A DNA stretch of 64,000 bases, taken from positions 40,993,015 through 41,057,014 of the forward strand of contig JBCFYV010000012.1 of NCBI GenBank assembly GCA_039000515.1, in the 5' to 3' direction. Shown one piece after another: positions 1-11,255 of the stretch. Source of the stretch: Timema cristinae. Lineage: Eukaryota > Arthropoda > Insecta > Phasmatodea > Timematidae. The notes beneath the pieces were generated by a model that was not told the DNA's origin, did not search any database, and worked only from the letters and a program-made list of their open reading frames with translations. The translations under genes and the position numbers were made by a program. Each line of letters opens with the position of its first letter. Position 1 is the stretch's first letter.

Positions 1-440
1 CAAGTCCAGTTTCCGGGCAACCTTGATTTCATGCGTCAATCTCGCGGGTCCAGTGGATGGGGGTAGGGAAGGGAGATGTGGGAGAAAACAAAGGTGGGTT
101 CTGGGGTGGTCATGGCGTGTAGATGGTAACCCTCAGGGCTGAAGGGGAAATCAGAGTAGGTGGGGGTCGGATGGTTGGTGAGAGGGGAAGGCGAGGGGAG
201 GAGTTGGTTAATTCGGGTGCAGGAACTCTTGCAGGTGCTGTAGCGGAGTGTTGACGTTCGGTGGTCTGGTGGTTGCGGTCGGGATCGTAGAAGATGGGTC
301 CACGGGTGGAGTATTGTTTTGTTGTCGCCATCTTCTTTAGGGTCTTCTGTCGGTGGGCCTTGCCGGCGCGGCGGGTGTATCCCATCCCGTGAGTTCACCG
401 TCGGAAGGGTCGATCAAGGTTGGAGGGTGATGGGGCAGAG

Positions 441-628
441 TCCCGGCAACACGAAGTCGCGTTGGGAGGTGAGGGAACAGTCCCGGCAACACGGAGTCGC
501 GGTGGGAGGTACAGGAACTGTCCCGCAACACGGAGTCGCGGTGGGAGGTAAAGGACTGTCCCGGCAACACGGAGTCGCGGTAGGAGGCAGGGGAACAGTC
601 CCGGCAACACGGAGTCGCGGTGGGAGGT
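441..628. repeat. 40-base minisatellite, five units
   Basis: Units begin at about 441, 481, 521, 559 and 599 with the core TCCCGGCAACACGGAGTCGC followed by GGTGGGAGG. Spacing is 38-40 bases and the units differ by a few substitutions and small indels. Because the period is not a clean multiple of three throughout, the reading frame changes between units, which argues against a protein repeat. Confidence 0.9.
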
Positions 629-765
629 CGGGGATAGTTGTGGAAGAGTAGGGAGTGATGATGAAATGCTCTTTCAAACAAATAATGATGATTTAATATA
701 GCTCTTTCATAACGGTGGTTCGCCAGGGTTGGGTCACCACTAAAAACAGCTCCAGAGATCACGTG

Positions 766-869
766 TTATATACCCTCCACTGCTGCCTGGCCTTGACCAA
801 TGGGGAAAAACAGGGGCTTCCTATTGGTGCGAGAGAACGTTAGAGACAGTGTCCATCATGCGAGCCAAT
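766..869 (-). promoter_or_regulatory. Possible minus-strand promoter (CCAAT boxes and TATA)
   Basis: A TATA-like GTATATAA lies on the minus strand at 773-766. Three CCAAT motifs lie upstream of it in that orientation: 797-801, 823-827 and 865-869, in mixed orientations. The spacing fits an RNA polymerase II promoter firing toward lower coordinates into the minisatellite region. No recognisable gene follows, so it could equally be the promoter of a mobile element. This is motif evidence only. Confidence 0.35.
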
Positions 870-1025
870 AGTGAGCGCTGGCGCTGTGTGCAGAGGTGGA
901 GTCGTCACGGACGGCTCAGACAACATGGACAGTGGGCCTATCCAGGCAGTAGAGTGGGAGGGTGGAGCGGCCGGTGCAAGTGCGAAGGAAAGATACAAGG
1001 CTGACTGAACAGTGAGGCACATCAA

Positions 1026-2370
1026 GGTCTATACATTGTTGTAGAAACATTACACCAAATATGATAAATGAAATAATATAAACTGTTTCTTACTTTATGG
1101 CATTGGGAACTACGAACACTGTTAGAGAAGAGTTGAGAAAAAAGAAACATCTTTGTCCACCAAAGAGCATAGGAATCAAATTCATTTCCAAAGATATGAA
1201 TTAAAAAGTTTGAATATTTGCTTATAGCTCAGAAATTATTGGTTTTATAAAAATATATTTCAAATAATAGGTTTTTATCATTAATAGTACTACCTACAGC
1301 TATACAATGATAAGTTAGTTTGTATCACAAATAGTTGCGAGGAAATGATGAAAATTGAAAAATTTCCCCCATGTAAAAAACCCTCCAAGTCATTTTCATG
1401 AGAAAATAAGAACTGTCATCCTGTTTATAATAATAAATAGTGTCCAGATATAAAATTAAATCAATCAAAATCATTAGAACAAATTTTGAGAACATCAATT
1501 TTTTCTCTTTTTTCCCGTTAGTAAACTATCCTTAAATTTAGGGTTGGATAAATAATTCCAAAAAACCCTCAGGGTAACCTTAAGGAAATCTCAAATACCA
1601 AGTTTTAGCCCATCAGTAAAATAGTTTCGGCATAGCCTGAGGTACAGAAAGACGAACAAATAACAATGGCATTGTGAAAACCACTTTTTTTGTTTCAGGG
1701 GATCGTGAAACATCAACGTTTATCAAAATCTTGAGTTAAATTTTTTTTCTATCACAATAGTTTCTCTCTGAGGTGTTTAAAGAAAGGAAACATTAAAGCG
1801 GTATTTTACATGAAGTTTAAATGCATTAATGATAAGAGGTAGTTGTAAAAAAAACAGTAGGCAATCACTTGGCAGATGGAAAACCAGCCTCCAGTGAATC
1901 TGGCAGATATTCATAACCCAAGCTTCGTCACCACCAATTCAGAGAAAAAGAAACTGAATTGGGTAGTTTTTCACTGTGGGTAGTTTTTTTCATTGAGTCA
2001 GTAGTTAGAATTTTTTGCCATTTTTTTTCAATGCCGGCAAATTCTAAATGTACTCAACACAAATTTTGTGTTCTAGTAACCTTCAACATTTAAAACATAG
2101 TAATTCTGATACCTAAGTATGTTATTATTTTTACAGTTTTTTTAATACAATTAAGTATGGTATAACTTACAAATAAATAATATATTTTTAATGTGAAATT
2201 ATATGTAATAGAAAAGATTGAAATTTCAATTTTGGAGAATTTGTAATTAAGAAAACAAGCAGTGTCATATATGAAATAAATCCATGTTTTAAAAATTAAA
2301 AAATATCATACATAGCTCACTCACAATCACACACATTCTTTTCTTATTAAAAAAAATGCATCCCTCTTTT
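1026..2370. other. AT-rich, no gene seen
   Basis: No open frame of note, domain or well-formed repeat was found. The stretch has many short homopolymer A and T runs typical of the unique intergenic or intronic DNA in this window. Confidence 0.6.
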
Positions 2371-2442
2371 TATATGTGTGTACATATATATATATACACA
2401 CATACATAAACACACACACACATACATACACACACACACACC
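2371..2442. repeat. TA/TG/CA compound microsatellite
   Basis: A run of TG, then TA, then CA dinucleotides interrupted by CATA units. The short open frame across it is low-complexity translation of the repeat and is not a gene. Confidence 0.9.
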
Positions 2443-2899
2443 CATTGTTGATGTAAATTATTTTTCTGCTTTTGGATCATCCAAAATATGTCAAGATTTT
2501 TATGAAATTTCACACAATTTTTGTCATGGCCACAGACAAGGAAATAACAGATACATAGCCTGACGGGAGATTTGCTGTGCCCCTTGAGTCAGGTAGAACT
2601 TAAAATACAGTGATAATAGCACTTCCAAGTGAGAATTCTTTAAAACAACTAAATTTAAAAATGTTCCTTCTGAGAAAAACCAGCTAAGAGCTGCCAGCTC
2701 TCAGAGTACAATACTCCAGGTAGCGGTAACCCCTCACCCCGCCTCACCCCCCTTACATTAACCAAAACTTTTCAAACAATTGAGAGTGTTAGACCCAAAT
2801 ATACAATGCCAGTGCTATCACAGTGTTTAAACGTGACACATTGTCTTGGAAATGCACTTGTAAATGAATTATTAAATATTTTGTGACCAGCTTCTGCTG

Positions 2900-3125
2900 T
2901 CACAATTCTTTAGGATTCACTTCTTCGTTAAACTGGAATGCATATAACTAGGATATCAGTGTTCAAATCCCGATCGGATGTACCGAGTGTGTTTTTACCT
3001 AATATGCTTATAATTATCCTTCAACGCAAATACGAGCACATTTCCCAAATATTTTACCTTCTTCATTCCTTATCCCTTAGAGTAAATAGGCAGATAGCTG
3101 TAATAGGATGTAAGAAACGGCGCAC
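2900..3125 (+). mobile_element. Old SINE-like element, plus strand
   Basis: A B-box-like GTTCAAATCCC at about 2961 is followed by a body resembling the SINE-2 family (a TTTACCTAATATG segment, a pyrimidine-rich segment). A degraded version of the shared tail, AGGATGTAAGAAACGGCGC, follows at about 3107. The head is too worn to assign to a tRNA. No target duplication was recognised. Confidence 0.5.
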
Positions 3126-3362
3126 AAAATATATCAATGATTAAAATTAAATACTCATGTTGTAAATTGCATTTATTTTTACATTTTGTCAAATTAATAC
3201 AAACAAAATATACAAGTGAAATGTTATTTAATTGATTTAAAAAAAAAGTTAAATGCAAAGAAAATACAATGAAAAGAGTTCCTAAGAATATATTTGGTAT
3301 CGGAAATACCCCCTTATTTTAAATATTGGAATTATTATATTCAACATTATTTTATACTAATA

Positions 3363-3603
3363 CCCACCTTAGTGGCATAGTTAGCTAACACACTAGTTTA
3401 GTGTTGAGCTAGACTGCCAAGGACAGGGCAATAAAAGTTTGACTCTCGTTTGGTTGAACTGGGTTTCCTAAATGATTTTCCATTCTCCCTCCATGCAAAT
3501 GCAAGTTCATATCTTCTATATCCAACCTTCTCAAATCCTAGCCCATTAGCATAATTAGTACTTAAGCGTACAACCCGAACGGGTAGTAGACGTGGTAATA
3601 ATT
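3363..3603 (+). mobile_element. SINE-2 family tRNA-derived SINE, plus strand, old
   Basis: The head (CCACCTTAGTGGCATAGTTA and onward) matches, with scattered substitutions, the tRNA-like head of the better preserved minus-strand copies at 9554-9810 and 20326-20604. The body contains the family's TTTCCTAAATGATTTTCCA block. The 3' tail carries the shared CAACCCGAACGGGTAGTAG hairpin and ends in TAATAATTATT. The divergence from the younger copies marks this as an older insertion. Confidence 0.75.
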
Positions 3604-3659
3604 ATTGGTATGATTTTATATTATTGTGCAATGAAAGTTAACAAATCGGTTTTAAATCA

Positions 3660-3944
3660 TTAGCACTGCGTCTTACTACCCGTTCGTTTTATACGCACGT
3701 ACGCTAATGTATAATGGTAGGGTGATTGTGAGATGAAATGGAAGACCTAAAGTATAAGGTAGGATCCGAACCACGGTGGAGGCCTGGCATTCCACACATT
3801 CACAAGTTGTGATTAATACACTTCTTGTAAGAGGTGATGGAAGGGTTTGGCAAGCAGATAAATCTGTGCCGGGACCGAGGATTGAACCCCGGACCCCCAG
3901 CCCAGAAGTCCGACACCTTACCCCTAGATCAGCAGGTCACCAGT
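3660..3944 (-). mobile_element. SINE-1 family tRNA-derived SINE, minus strand
   Basis: Read on the minus strand, the element begins with a tRNA-like head: an A box within GATCTAGGGGTAAGG and a B box GGTTCAATCC. A body follows, and then the tail with the ACCCG/CGGGT hairpin. It is flanked by a 10-base target duplication TTTTAAATCA (3650-3659 and 3945-3954). It is closely related to the plus-strand copy at 48549-48825. The open frame at 3776-4009 runs through this element and is not a host gene. Confidence 0.88.
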
Positions 3945-3959
3945 TTTTAAATCAGTTTA

Positions 3960-5507
3960 TAATAAAATCAAGTTTGAAAATGAAGCTTATCTCCCTAAAT
4001 GCGCTTTAAGATTACACAACAAAAAGATCATAATGTTTTGTCCAATTACAATCGTCCAACACCTTCTCGTGTCTGTATGGAAAATTAAATCTCTCTTGAT
4101 TTTAGTAAAGGGGAATAGAAGTAAATACAAAAAAATGTACACTGAAAACTCTTTTAGTATACGATTATTTTACTATAATAGAACAATATTTTCATACAAT
4201 TAATTGCAGATTTTCTTAAAAAATAAATATTTATATCATAGTAAAAAAGTTTAGTAAGGTGAGTAAAATTGTTGACAATACAAAGTATACTAAAATTATG
4301 ATAACTATCATCAAAAAATCAATACGATAATAATATATAAACAAGATTTAACAGAAATTTGATTCAAATGTGTGTCATACAAATTTGGACATTGATATAT
4401 TTCATAATATTCTGGTCACTTTGATTATGTAATGTACTAGATTGGGTTTTGACGTATTTCGCTATAGCATTCTTGCTTTATTGGTGAACATCCAGCTGTC
4501 ATAATTTTGAAAGTTTCTTTGTATACAATCCTAAGCTAACCATGGCAATCACAAACCAGCTATGGCAATTAACAAATAAAAAATCTTAGAAATAAAATAT
4601 TACCTAGTCTACAATCTGAGTGCACAAATGAGCGCAATCACAGGGCGGCCGTCGCACTTTATTGACAATGCAAACTTTACCTAAGCACGATCATAGAAAC
4701 ATGTTTGAAAAAAGAGCATCACATTTCACCAACGAGCATAAATTATATAAAAGACTCTTTTACAGAAACATATTAAATATGAAGCATCATTATTATCCGG
4801 AGAATCATGGTCACCAAGTTATGTCGTCTGAATGTTTATTTATGTTGAATAATTGCTTCAATAAAATGTACATAAATTTATATACACTATATGATTAATT
4901 AAACTTTCGAACTGATTTAACTTTTACTAACATACAGAACCCCTTTCAAGGTCGAATTATAAGGCAAGATTCACAAAGGAACGGCCTGCAATACATAGCT
5001 GACCGGCCTGTTTGTCTGCAATATCTTTATACTACTATCCGGCCTGCATCCATGTACTCATACAAAATACAAGAGTTTAACTTTAGTGTTTACTACGTAA
5101 TTTTAAATAACAGAAACCCTTAGAACTATTTAAAACTATCCTATATTTTCGTTTTAACTTTAATTACTTGTGTATGGGAATTTTAATTTACACCGGGAAA
5201 TTAACAGTTTTAAATTATTTCACGTATACATTAATGATTTTAAATACACACCATTAAATAGCTATTATAGACCTGCATTAGTGGTCACGCGATATGGTAT
5301 CTAGCCTTCCTCTATCAAATAGTCATGTTTTGATAGGGTCACAATTTGTGGGGTAGTTTTATACGATTCTCCATATAAGGTATCACACATTTTAAACTCT
5401 TTATAATTAAAATTTAAACTATTTAACTGGTCATAAATTTCACCCTCATTTTGGTGGAAACAATATTTAAAGAATATCTAACCACTTCTTAAATAAATCG
5501 GTATTTC
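3960..5507. other. AT-rich, no gene seen
   Basis: No domain or exon could be recognised. In particular, the midasin exon equivalent to 16222-16346, expected just below 5508 if copy A were complete, is absent. The 78-codon frame at 4662-4898 has no recognisable family. GGCCTG words recur at 4984-5060 without a clear period. Confidence 0.55.
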
Positions 5508-5679
5508 TAGACGTCTGCAATTCTGCTCGGTGCTCCTTAGCAAATAATTGCAGTCGACAGCCAGTCCGTTAGTTTAAAAATAAAAGGTCCATTGTGTTTC
5601 AAGTTTTCTTTGTAATGTGCAATCAAGAGTAAATTTATTTGTGTGACAGGATTATGTTACTTAGTATCTGTGGTGGGAA

Positions 5680-5692
5680 GGGGGGGGGGGGG
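5680..5692. repeat. Poly-G run
   Basis: Thirteen consecutive G residues. The equivalent site in copy B (near 16558-16572) is interrupted by C and A, so the run differs between the two copies. Confidence 0.9.
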
Positions 5693-5972
5693 TATAAACA
5701 GGGAAGGGTGCTACCTAAAGCTTGCTTGGTAACCGCCAGCCAACAGGTTAACTCAAGGAGCTCATATTTTGTATCTGCCTTCTAGTACATTCAAGTTTAA
5801 AGAGAGTGGTTTAACAAATGCTCGTTTTATTGTGCTGTAGTCACTGGGGATCGCACCTAGCAATCCCAACGTTGAAGGAGTAAATCCTCGAAAAGGAGAG
5901 CAACATGTTTAACCTAGCGGCTGTGGATCTGTTCTTTCCTTCTCTGTGCTCATAGCCAATAAATTAGTTCAC

Positions 5973-6123
5973 CTGTCAGCTGAGCCAGGTGTTCAACCAG
6001 GGATGTTTTCCCCACACCCACAGGACCTGTGAGACAAACTGCTCGACCAGATGCCACACACACAGCCATATTACGTAGTGCAGACAAGGTGGATTCCAGC
6101 AACACCAGAGGGGGATAGTTTGC
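5973..6123 (-). pseudogene. Midasin Walker A exon, duplicate in copy A
   Basis: This 151-base segment is the counterpart of the copy B exon at 16852-17002. It encodes the same residues, including the Walker A motif GPVGVGKTS, with acceptor TTTCCAG and donor ACAG/GTGAAC preserved. On its own the exon is intact. It is labelled pseudogene because the partner exon in the same copy (7487-7755) is frameshifted, and because the next exon downstream (equivalent to 16222-16346) is missing: similarity to copy B stops 41 bases before it. If copy A is an alternative haplotype rather than a duplication, this would instead be an allele of the real exon. Confidence 0.75.
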
Positions 6124-6299
6124 CTGGAAATTGAGTGTACAATAGTAACATAAATCAATGAGGAATGAGGAAACCATGTTCATTTAAGCATTTCAAATCT
6201 GATAGGATTATAAACATCTTCAACATCATGTGAAAAGTGATATGATACAGATTATTATGAAAAAAAGCAAGGTTTCAAAGAAATAAACAGGAACAGTTC

Positions 6300-7320
6300 A
6301 AAGCGGCGTTTGAAAGAAGTAAAATAATGATAGGGTAGAGCTGAGGGAGTTAGGAGATGGAGGAGTGAAAATGTCAAGAAAGAAGTTATAGAGGACAGGA
6401 AAGAGGAGATAGAGGGGAGGAGAGAGATTTAAGAAGCAAGGAAGGAGCAGAGAGAGAGCAAAAATAAAGGGGAATGGAAATAAAGTTATGGAGAGGGAGG
6501 GAGGGAAGAAGAGAGAAAGAACCAGGGGAGAAATGAGAGAGGGAGGAAGGAGAGAAAGTAGAGAACTAGAGGAGAAGGGGGAAAAATTAAGAGAAGGTAG
6601 AAAAAGTGAGTGTGTGATGGAGTAAAGAAAGAGGAGAATATAAAGTGTAAGATATATATAGATATATATTTAGATATAGATATAAATAGGGGGGGGGAGA
6701 ATATAAGAGAAAGAACCAGGGGGATAAGAGAGGGAATAAAAATAAATTCGAGATGGAAATAGAGGAAAAAGAGTTGGGGTGGAAACAGTCGAGGCAAAAG
6801 AGAGAGGAAAAAGAATGGGAAGGAAAGAGAAGAAAAAGAATGAGTAGCAAAATGAGGTAAAAGAGGAGGAGAACTATAGAAAGAGGGGGAAGGATAGAAG
6901 GTGGGAGAGAGAAAGAGGGGAGAAGGAGAAAAGGTGGGAGAGAGAAAGAGGGGAGAAGGAGAAAAGGTGGGAGAGAGAAAGAGGGGAGAAGGAGAAAAGG
7001 TGGGAGAGAGAAAGAGGGGAGAAGGAGAAAAGGTGGGAGAGAGAAAGAGGGGAGAAGGAGAAAAGGTGGGAGAGAGAAAGAGGGGAGAAGGAGAAAAGGC
7101 AAGAGGAGAATATAAAGGGAGTAGGAAATATAAAGAGATGAGATAAAAAAGAAAAAGGAAGGCGAGATTCAGATGAGAGAAAAGGGGAGGTGAGAAGGAG
7201 ATAAGAGAGTGTGTGGGAGATGTGAAAGAGGGGTAGAAAAGAGGGTGATTTTAACTAAAAGAGTTTAGTGATATAGAGAGGGGATACAAAAAGTAGTGGA
7301 GGGAAGGGAGGTAAAGTAGG
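6300..7320. repeat. Purine-rich tract (plus strand A/G) in duplicate intron, copy A
   Basis: About 1 kb consists almost entirely of A and G on the plus strand, with a GATATA-rich island near 6650-6690. It lies between the two duplicated midasin exons. Long serine/proline/leucine or arginine/glutamate frames on either strand (6486-7146) are translations of this simple sequence and are not genes. Confidence 0.9.
6900..7097. repeat. 33-base purine VNTR, six units (copy A)
   Basis: Six near-identical 33-base units start at 6900, 6933, 6966, 6999, 7032 and 7065. Each begins GGTGGGAGAGAGAAAGAGGG and ends in GAGAAAA. Copy B has only three units at 17784-17882. The 33-base period translates as an 11-residue repeat, which explains the artificial open frame. 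Confidence 0.95.
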
Positions 7321-7486
7321 ATTAAGGAGGCAATAAATAGGCTAAGTCAAAAAACAATGGTAAGATAAAGCGTGTGTAAGGGCAGTAGAAAAGAGGGAGG
7401 GGCAGGGTTAGTGGAGTGTCAGCTATGAGAAATGTACAAGGAATGTACTTAATTTTAAGTGGATGTGCACTTCTGACTGAACCTAC

Positions 7487-7755
7487 CTGAGTCCGCTGAC
7501 GTACCACAGGCAAGCAGATACCACCGACTACAACACTGTGAGTGAAGAAGCTGGGTTTACCAACATAATTTAAGTATGAAGGGGTACTTATAATCTTGGC
7601 CTCAGAATAGCACCTGTCCTTCTTAGTTGACCACTCTCTATCCCACAGCATCTCACAGTCACATATTTCTCTTTGTGGTAATAAACTTGGAGACATAAGA
7701 TGAGCAATGGAATGAAGACGCATTGGTCACAATCGCTAGACACTGAGCTGCCAGC
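7487..7755 (-). pseudogene. Midasin exon duplicate with 1-base frameshift (copy A)
   Basis: This is the copy A counterpart of exon 18274-18541. Both splice sites are kept: acceptor TTATTTCAG at the 7756 side, donor CTCAG/GTAGGT at the 7486 side. The exon is 269 bases instead of 268, because one extra A sits near 7680-7681 (plus-strand GGTAATAAAC here against GGTATAAAC in copy B). Reading from the correct entry phase therefore meets a stop soon after the insertion, while the rest of the exon is open only in another frame. Either a genuine pseudogenising mutation or a sequencing error would give this pattern. Confidence 0.8.
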
Positions 7756-7799
7756 CTGAAATAAAACCAGGTTGGAAAACTCTAAAGAAAACTGTAACA

Positions 7800-8480
7800 A
7801 ACAATAGTCTAATACAATTATATACCTTAGTTTCTTTATACAGATTAATAAAGAGTTGATTTGATTATTCAGTACCCTATTTTTCCAGATGTTCACTTAA
7901 TAGCCCAAACAAGTTTTGTTACCTAGAAAGTAACGGGTTGGTTCTTAAATATATGATTTCTCTCTTTATACATTTTTAGGGTAGCTATGGAACTTTTGTC
8001 ATAAAGTTTCTCGACTTTTCCGGAAAGAGTTTTTCAATTTTACCTTATTTACAATTTTCCCTGGTGAATGACGATTTTTTTACTTATTATAAGGATAAAA
8101 AAAGATTGCTAGCATCTAATAAACACAAACTATTAATTTTATAAGCCTTTTTTGTTGTACTAAATGTATTATGTATTATATTATGGCATTGTGTAAATAA
8201 AGCTATATTAATAAAATAAAAAGTTTGTGTGCCTGTAGATCATGAGCATTGTACTCAGAGGTCTGAAATTTAAATATTAGTAGCCGCTGTAAAATGAAAA
8301 TGTGCACCGCAAAGCCGGAATTTTGATATTATTACTAAAAAAAATTGTAATTAATTAAAAACCAAAACACTGAAGAAATATCAACACTGCAAGAAAGCTT
8401 TACTACTACATTTAATACAGTTGTGAAATTAGTGTTGTGGTATCCTCTGCCCCTGGAAGCCAAAATTTTAAAATTTAGAC
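7800..8480. other. Duplicate intron sequence, copy A
   Basis: AT-rich intronic sequence matching copy B at about 18585-19265 almost base for base. No additional gene or exon was recognised. Confidence 0.6.
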
Positions 8481-9410
8481 TAGATCCTCTTTACCCATTT
8501 TACCCATTTTGCCCTTTTTACCTTTTTCATCCTTTTACCCTTTTTTAAACTTTTTACTTGCCCTTTTTTTCATTTGATTATATTTTCTGTTCAGCTTTAT
8601 ATCCTTTTTCAGCGTTTTTACCCAAAAATATTTGTCTGGGACTAAGTCAGGTAATCAATGCAAAAAGGGCATATAAACCGAAAATGATAAAAGGCGAATC
8701 TAATCAAAATGAGCAAAAAGACCATAATGGCAAAAATTTCAAAAAGTCAAAAAAGACTAAAATGTCAAAAAGAGCACAACTGAGCAAAAGTGGTTAAAAG
8801 GTCAAAAAGTCAATCTGATAAAAATTAAAAAAGGGTAAAAAGAAATAGAAATGGTAAAAAGATTAAAAAGGAGCAGAAGAGCCCAGAAGGATAAAAAAAG
8901 GGGGTATAAAAAGTAGAAAGGCCTAAATGTGATAGAAAGGGTGAAGAGCATATAAAGGATAAAATGGGTTAAAAGGGGTAAATAAGGGAATAAAGGTTAA
9001 ATTGAAAGAAAAAAGGGTAAAAAGGGGTTTGCTTAAGGTTTAGAGCGTAAAAAATTAAAAAAGGGGCAAGACACACAAAATGGGTAAAATGGTTAAAAAA
9101 GTAAACAGGGTTAAAAAGGGTAGAACAAAAAATGGTAAAAAGATTAAAAATTCACAAAAGGGTTTACAAATGTAGAAATGTAATAAATGAGGTAAAAAAC
9201 GAAAATGGGGAGAAAAGGGTAAAACACATAAAAAGATTAAAAAGAGTGAAAGGTGATAAAAAGGGGTAACTAGGTTAATAAGGGGAAAAGAAAATTGATT
9301 TATGGTAAAGAGGGTAAAAAGGTGGTTTGTAAAAGGGTAAAAGGGTAAAATGGGTAAAAACTAAAAAGGCTAAATGGTGGTAAAAAGACTAAATTGAGTA
9401 GATACTGCAA
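8480..9410. repeat. Degenerate GGGTAAAA/TTTTACCC block with strand switch (copy A)
   Basis: From about 8480 to 8630 the plus strand is built of words such as TTTTACCC, TTTGCCC and TTTTTACC. From about 8660 to 9410 it switches to the complementary words GGGTAAAA, GGTTAAAA and GGGATAAAA. No unit length is fixed. The 79-codon frame at 8558-8797 crosses this simple sequence and is not a gene. Copy B carries the same block at about 19270-20185. Confidence 0.85.
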
Positions 9411-9553
9411 AAAAAAAAAAAGTGCTAAAATAATTTTTATTGGACTTAATTACAACTCATAATCACCAATTATTTATTCTATGACACACTTCTTTCATTT
9501 GTACTAGCACCAACAAGCAAGAGTTCAAAATAGGACGTGTAGACAAGTTATAA

Positions 9554-9810
9554 TAATAATAATAATATAATATTTAGCACCGCGTCTTACTACTCGTTCG
9601 GGTTATACGCTTTAAGTACGCTAATGGATTAGGAATTGGGAAGGTTGAATTAGAGGAAGTGAACCCGCATTTGTGTGGAGGGAGAGTGTAAAACCATTTA
9701 GGAAAAAAAAAAAAGTTCACTCGACCGAGATTCGAACCTCGATCTCCCCGTCCTAAGCAGTCGAGCTCAACACGACAAGCGCGTTAGCCAACTACACCAC
9801 CGAGGCGGGT
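9554..9810 (-). mobile_element. SINE-2 family tRNA-derived SINE, minus strand (copy A)
   Basis: On the minus strand this reads as a well-preserved tRNA-like head (A box in GGTGTAGTTGGCTAACGCG, B box GGTTCGAATCT), a poly-T spacer, a body and a tail containing ACCCG/CGAGT and an ATT-rich end. It is flanked by a perfect 14-base target duplication TAGACAAGTTATAA (9540-9553 and 9811-9824). The same insertion, with the same flanks, is present in copy B at 20326-20604, so it predates the duplication. Confidence 0.92.
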
Positions 9811-9824
9811 TAGACAAGTTATAA

Positions 9825-11255
9825 CTTATCTCTATTTTGACATTGTGTTTTAGCATATTTTCATATTTTGTGTCACAATTTAGACCAATAAAGGATTAAT
9901 GTTTAAACATAATTTAAGATTTGGTTACTATTTCATGGTTTATTTTATATACTGAAAATTAACAAAGCTACTTTATAGATTCCCCGTTCAAAGATCAGGT
10001 ACATCAGCTAGTGTGAAATAAAACACACTGTAAAACCATCTCATTTTAGAAACCCATCTTTTTGAAAAGCATGTTGTGAGCATTCAGAAACAAAATCTTT
10101 AAATTTTGTTTTTAATGTCAAACAAGTTTTTAAATCACCGATTATCCTTATTTTTGATTTGATTCCTTGACATTTCCTACTTTTCCCCAACATTAATAAA
10201 AATCTGACTTATTCAGGTTTTATGTTTCCCCTGCCTGTAGCCATCATGATTTTTTATAAAGATGAACCAAGGCTTTCAAAAAAATAGGATAATAATTATG
10301 ATTAAAAGAGAGACTGGTCTTTACAATCTTTGATCCCTTAAGGATACTTAAAATTTGGTGGTTCTAAAAAAATATTTTTACTAGAAAAAATCCATCCTAG
10401 TTATGAATCAAATTTTTTCCCTAGCTATTAGGATGCTTATTATTTGTATAGCCCAAAATAATTATAGAATAACCTCAACAACTAAAACCCAAATCTTAGT
10501 TTAATGACACCTTACTAAATACGAATTCAAATTATAATAGAAAATGTTACCAGTTAGTTATGATTTTTATTTTTTAAAGCAACTAAAGATGAATGCGAAC
10601 AAAGTCAAAATTGAGAGGTAAAAATAATACTAATCTAGAAAAATTAACCTTTTATCTGTATCAAATTTTCTAAGATAGTGATTCAAGATTTGTAAATTAA
10701 AGGAAAATTCAGATTCAATAAAAAGTGGAGTTGACCTTTTCTAAATTAAAGATAAAAAAAATAACTCAACTATGGTTTTAACAGCAAAATACAAAACTAA
10801 TTCACAACCAAACAGCACTTCAAAGAAATATAAAACCCAAAGGATTAAAAGGGAAATGGAATATGTTAATTTGTGTCTCTGTGACAAATTTTTTTTTTGG
10901 AAAAGTGTTTATTAAACTTGCTATATTTACTTTTTTTTTCCAATTTACTTTTTTTATTTCCTATGGACTTTACTTTAATATTGAATAAGATCAAACAAGA
11001 TAAAAAGTAACAATTTTGATATCAATTAAGCATTTAAATATCTGAGTGCAAGTGTATCATTGGGGTTTTTCAAAAGGAAACATTACTAAAAGCACCCACA
11101 AATTTAATAAATATCTAAAAGGCTACTTCTCCTGAGTAATGACAGAAAACTTCACTAATGTATTATATATTTCAGTTTTAAGTTAATAAAGTGTGATTGT
11201 AACTTAAAAATGTCATGAATGTTGAATTTTCTAACATGTCTCAACAGTAACTTAC
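9825..11255. other. Duplicate intron sequence, copy A, including the empty retrotransposon site
   Basis: AT-rich sequence matching copy B on both sides of its retrotransposon. The uninterrupted target site is at about 10138-10150 (ATCCTTATTT here, against ATGC flanking the element in copy B). No gene recognised. Confidence 0.7.

Larger units (their letters stand above)
1..1025. other. GC-richer segment of unknown nature
   Basis: This first kilobase is visibly richer in G and C than the AT-rich DNA that follows, and the change near 1025 is abrupt. It holds a minisatellite (441-628) and a cluster of CCAAT and TATA motifs (766-869). Open frames on both strands across 36-760 are mostly translations of the minisatellite or of its surroundings; no domain is recognisable in any of them. 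The segment could be part of a mobile element or the 5' end of a gene lying outside the window. Neither can be decided from sequence alone. Confidence 0.5.

Noticed and set aside
337..762. A 141-codon minus-strand frame rich in proline and cysteine
   Set aside because: It is produced by the 40-base minisatellite, it changes frame between units and it shows no domain.
6486..7146. Long leucine/proline/serine and arginine/glutamate frames on both strands
   Set aside because: They are translations of the purine-rich tract and its 33-base VNTR.
8480..9410. Interstitial telomere repeat
   Set aside because: The words are GGGTAAAA-like and irregular, not TTAGG or TTAGGG.
9700..9810. Possible tRNA gene on the minus strand (good A and B boxes)
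   Set aside because: It is the head of a SINE with body, tail and a 14-base target duplication, and it recurs elsewhere in the window.
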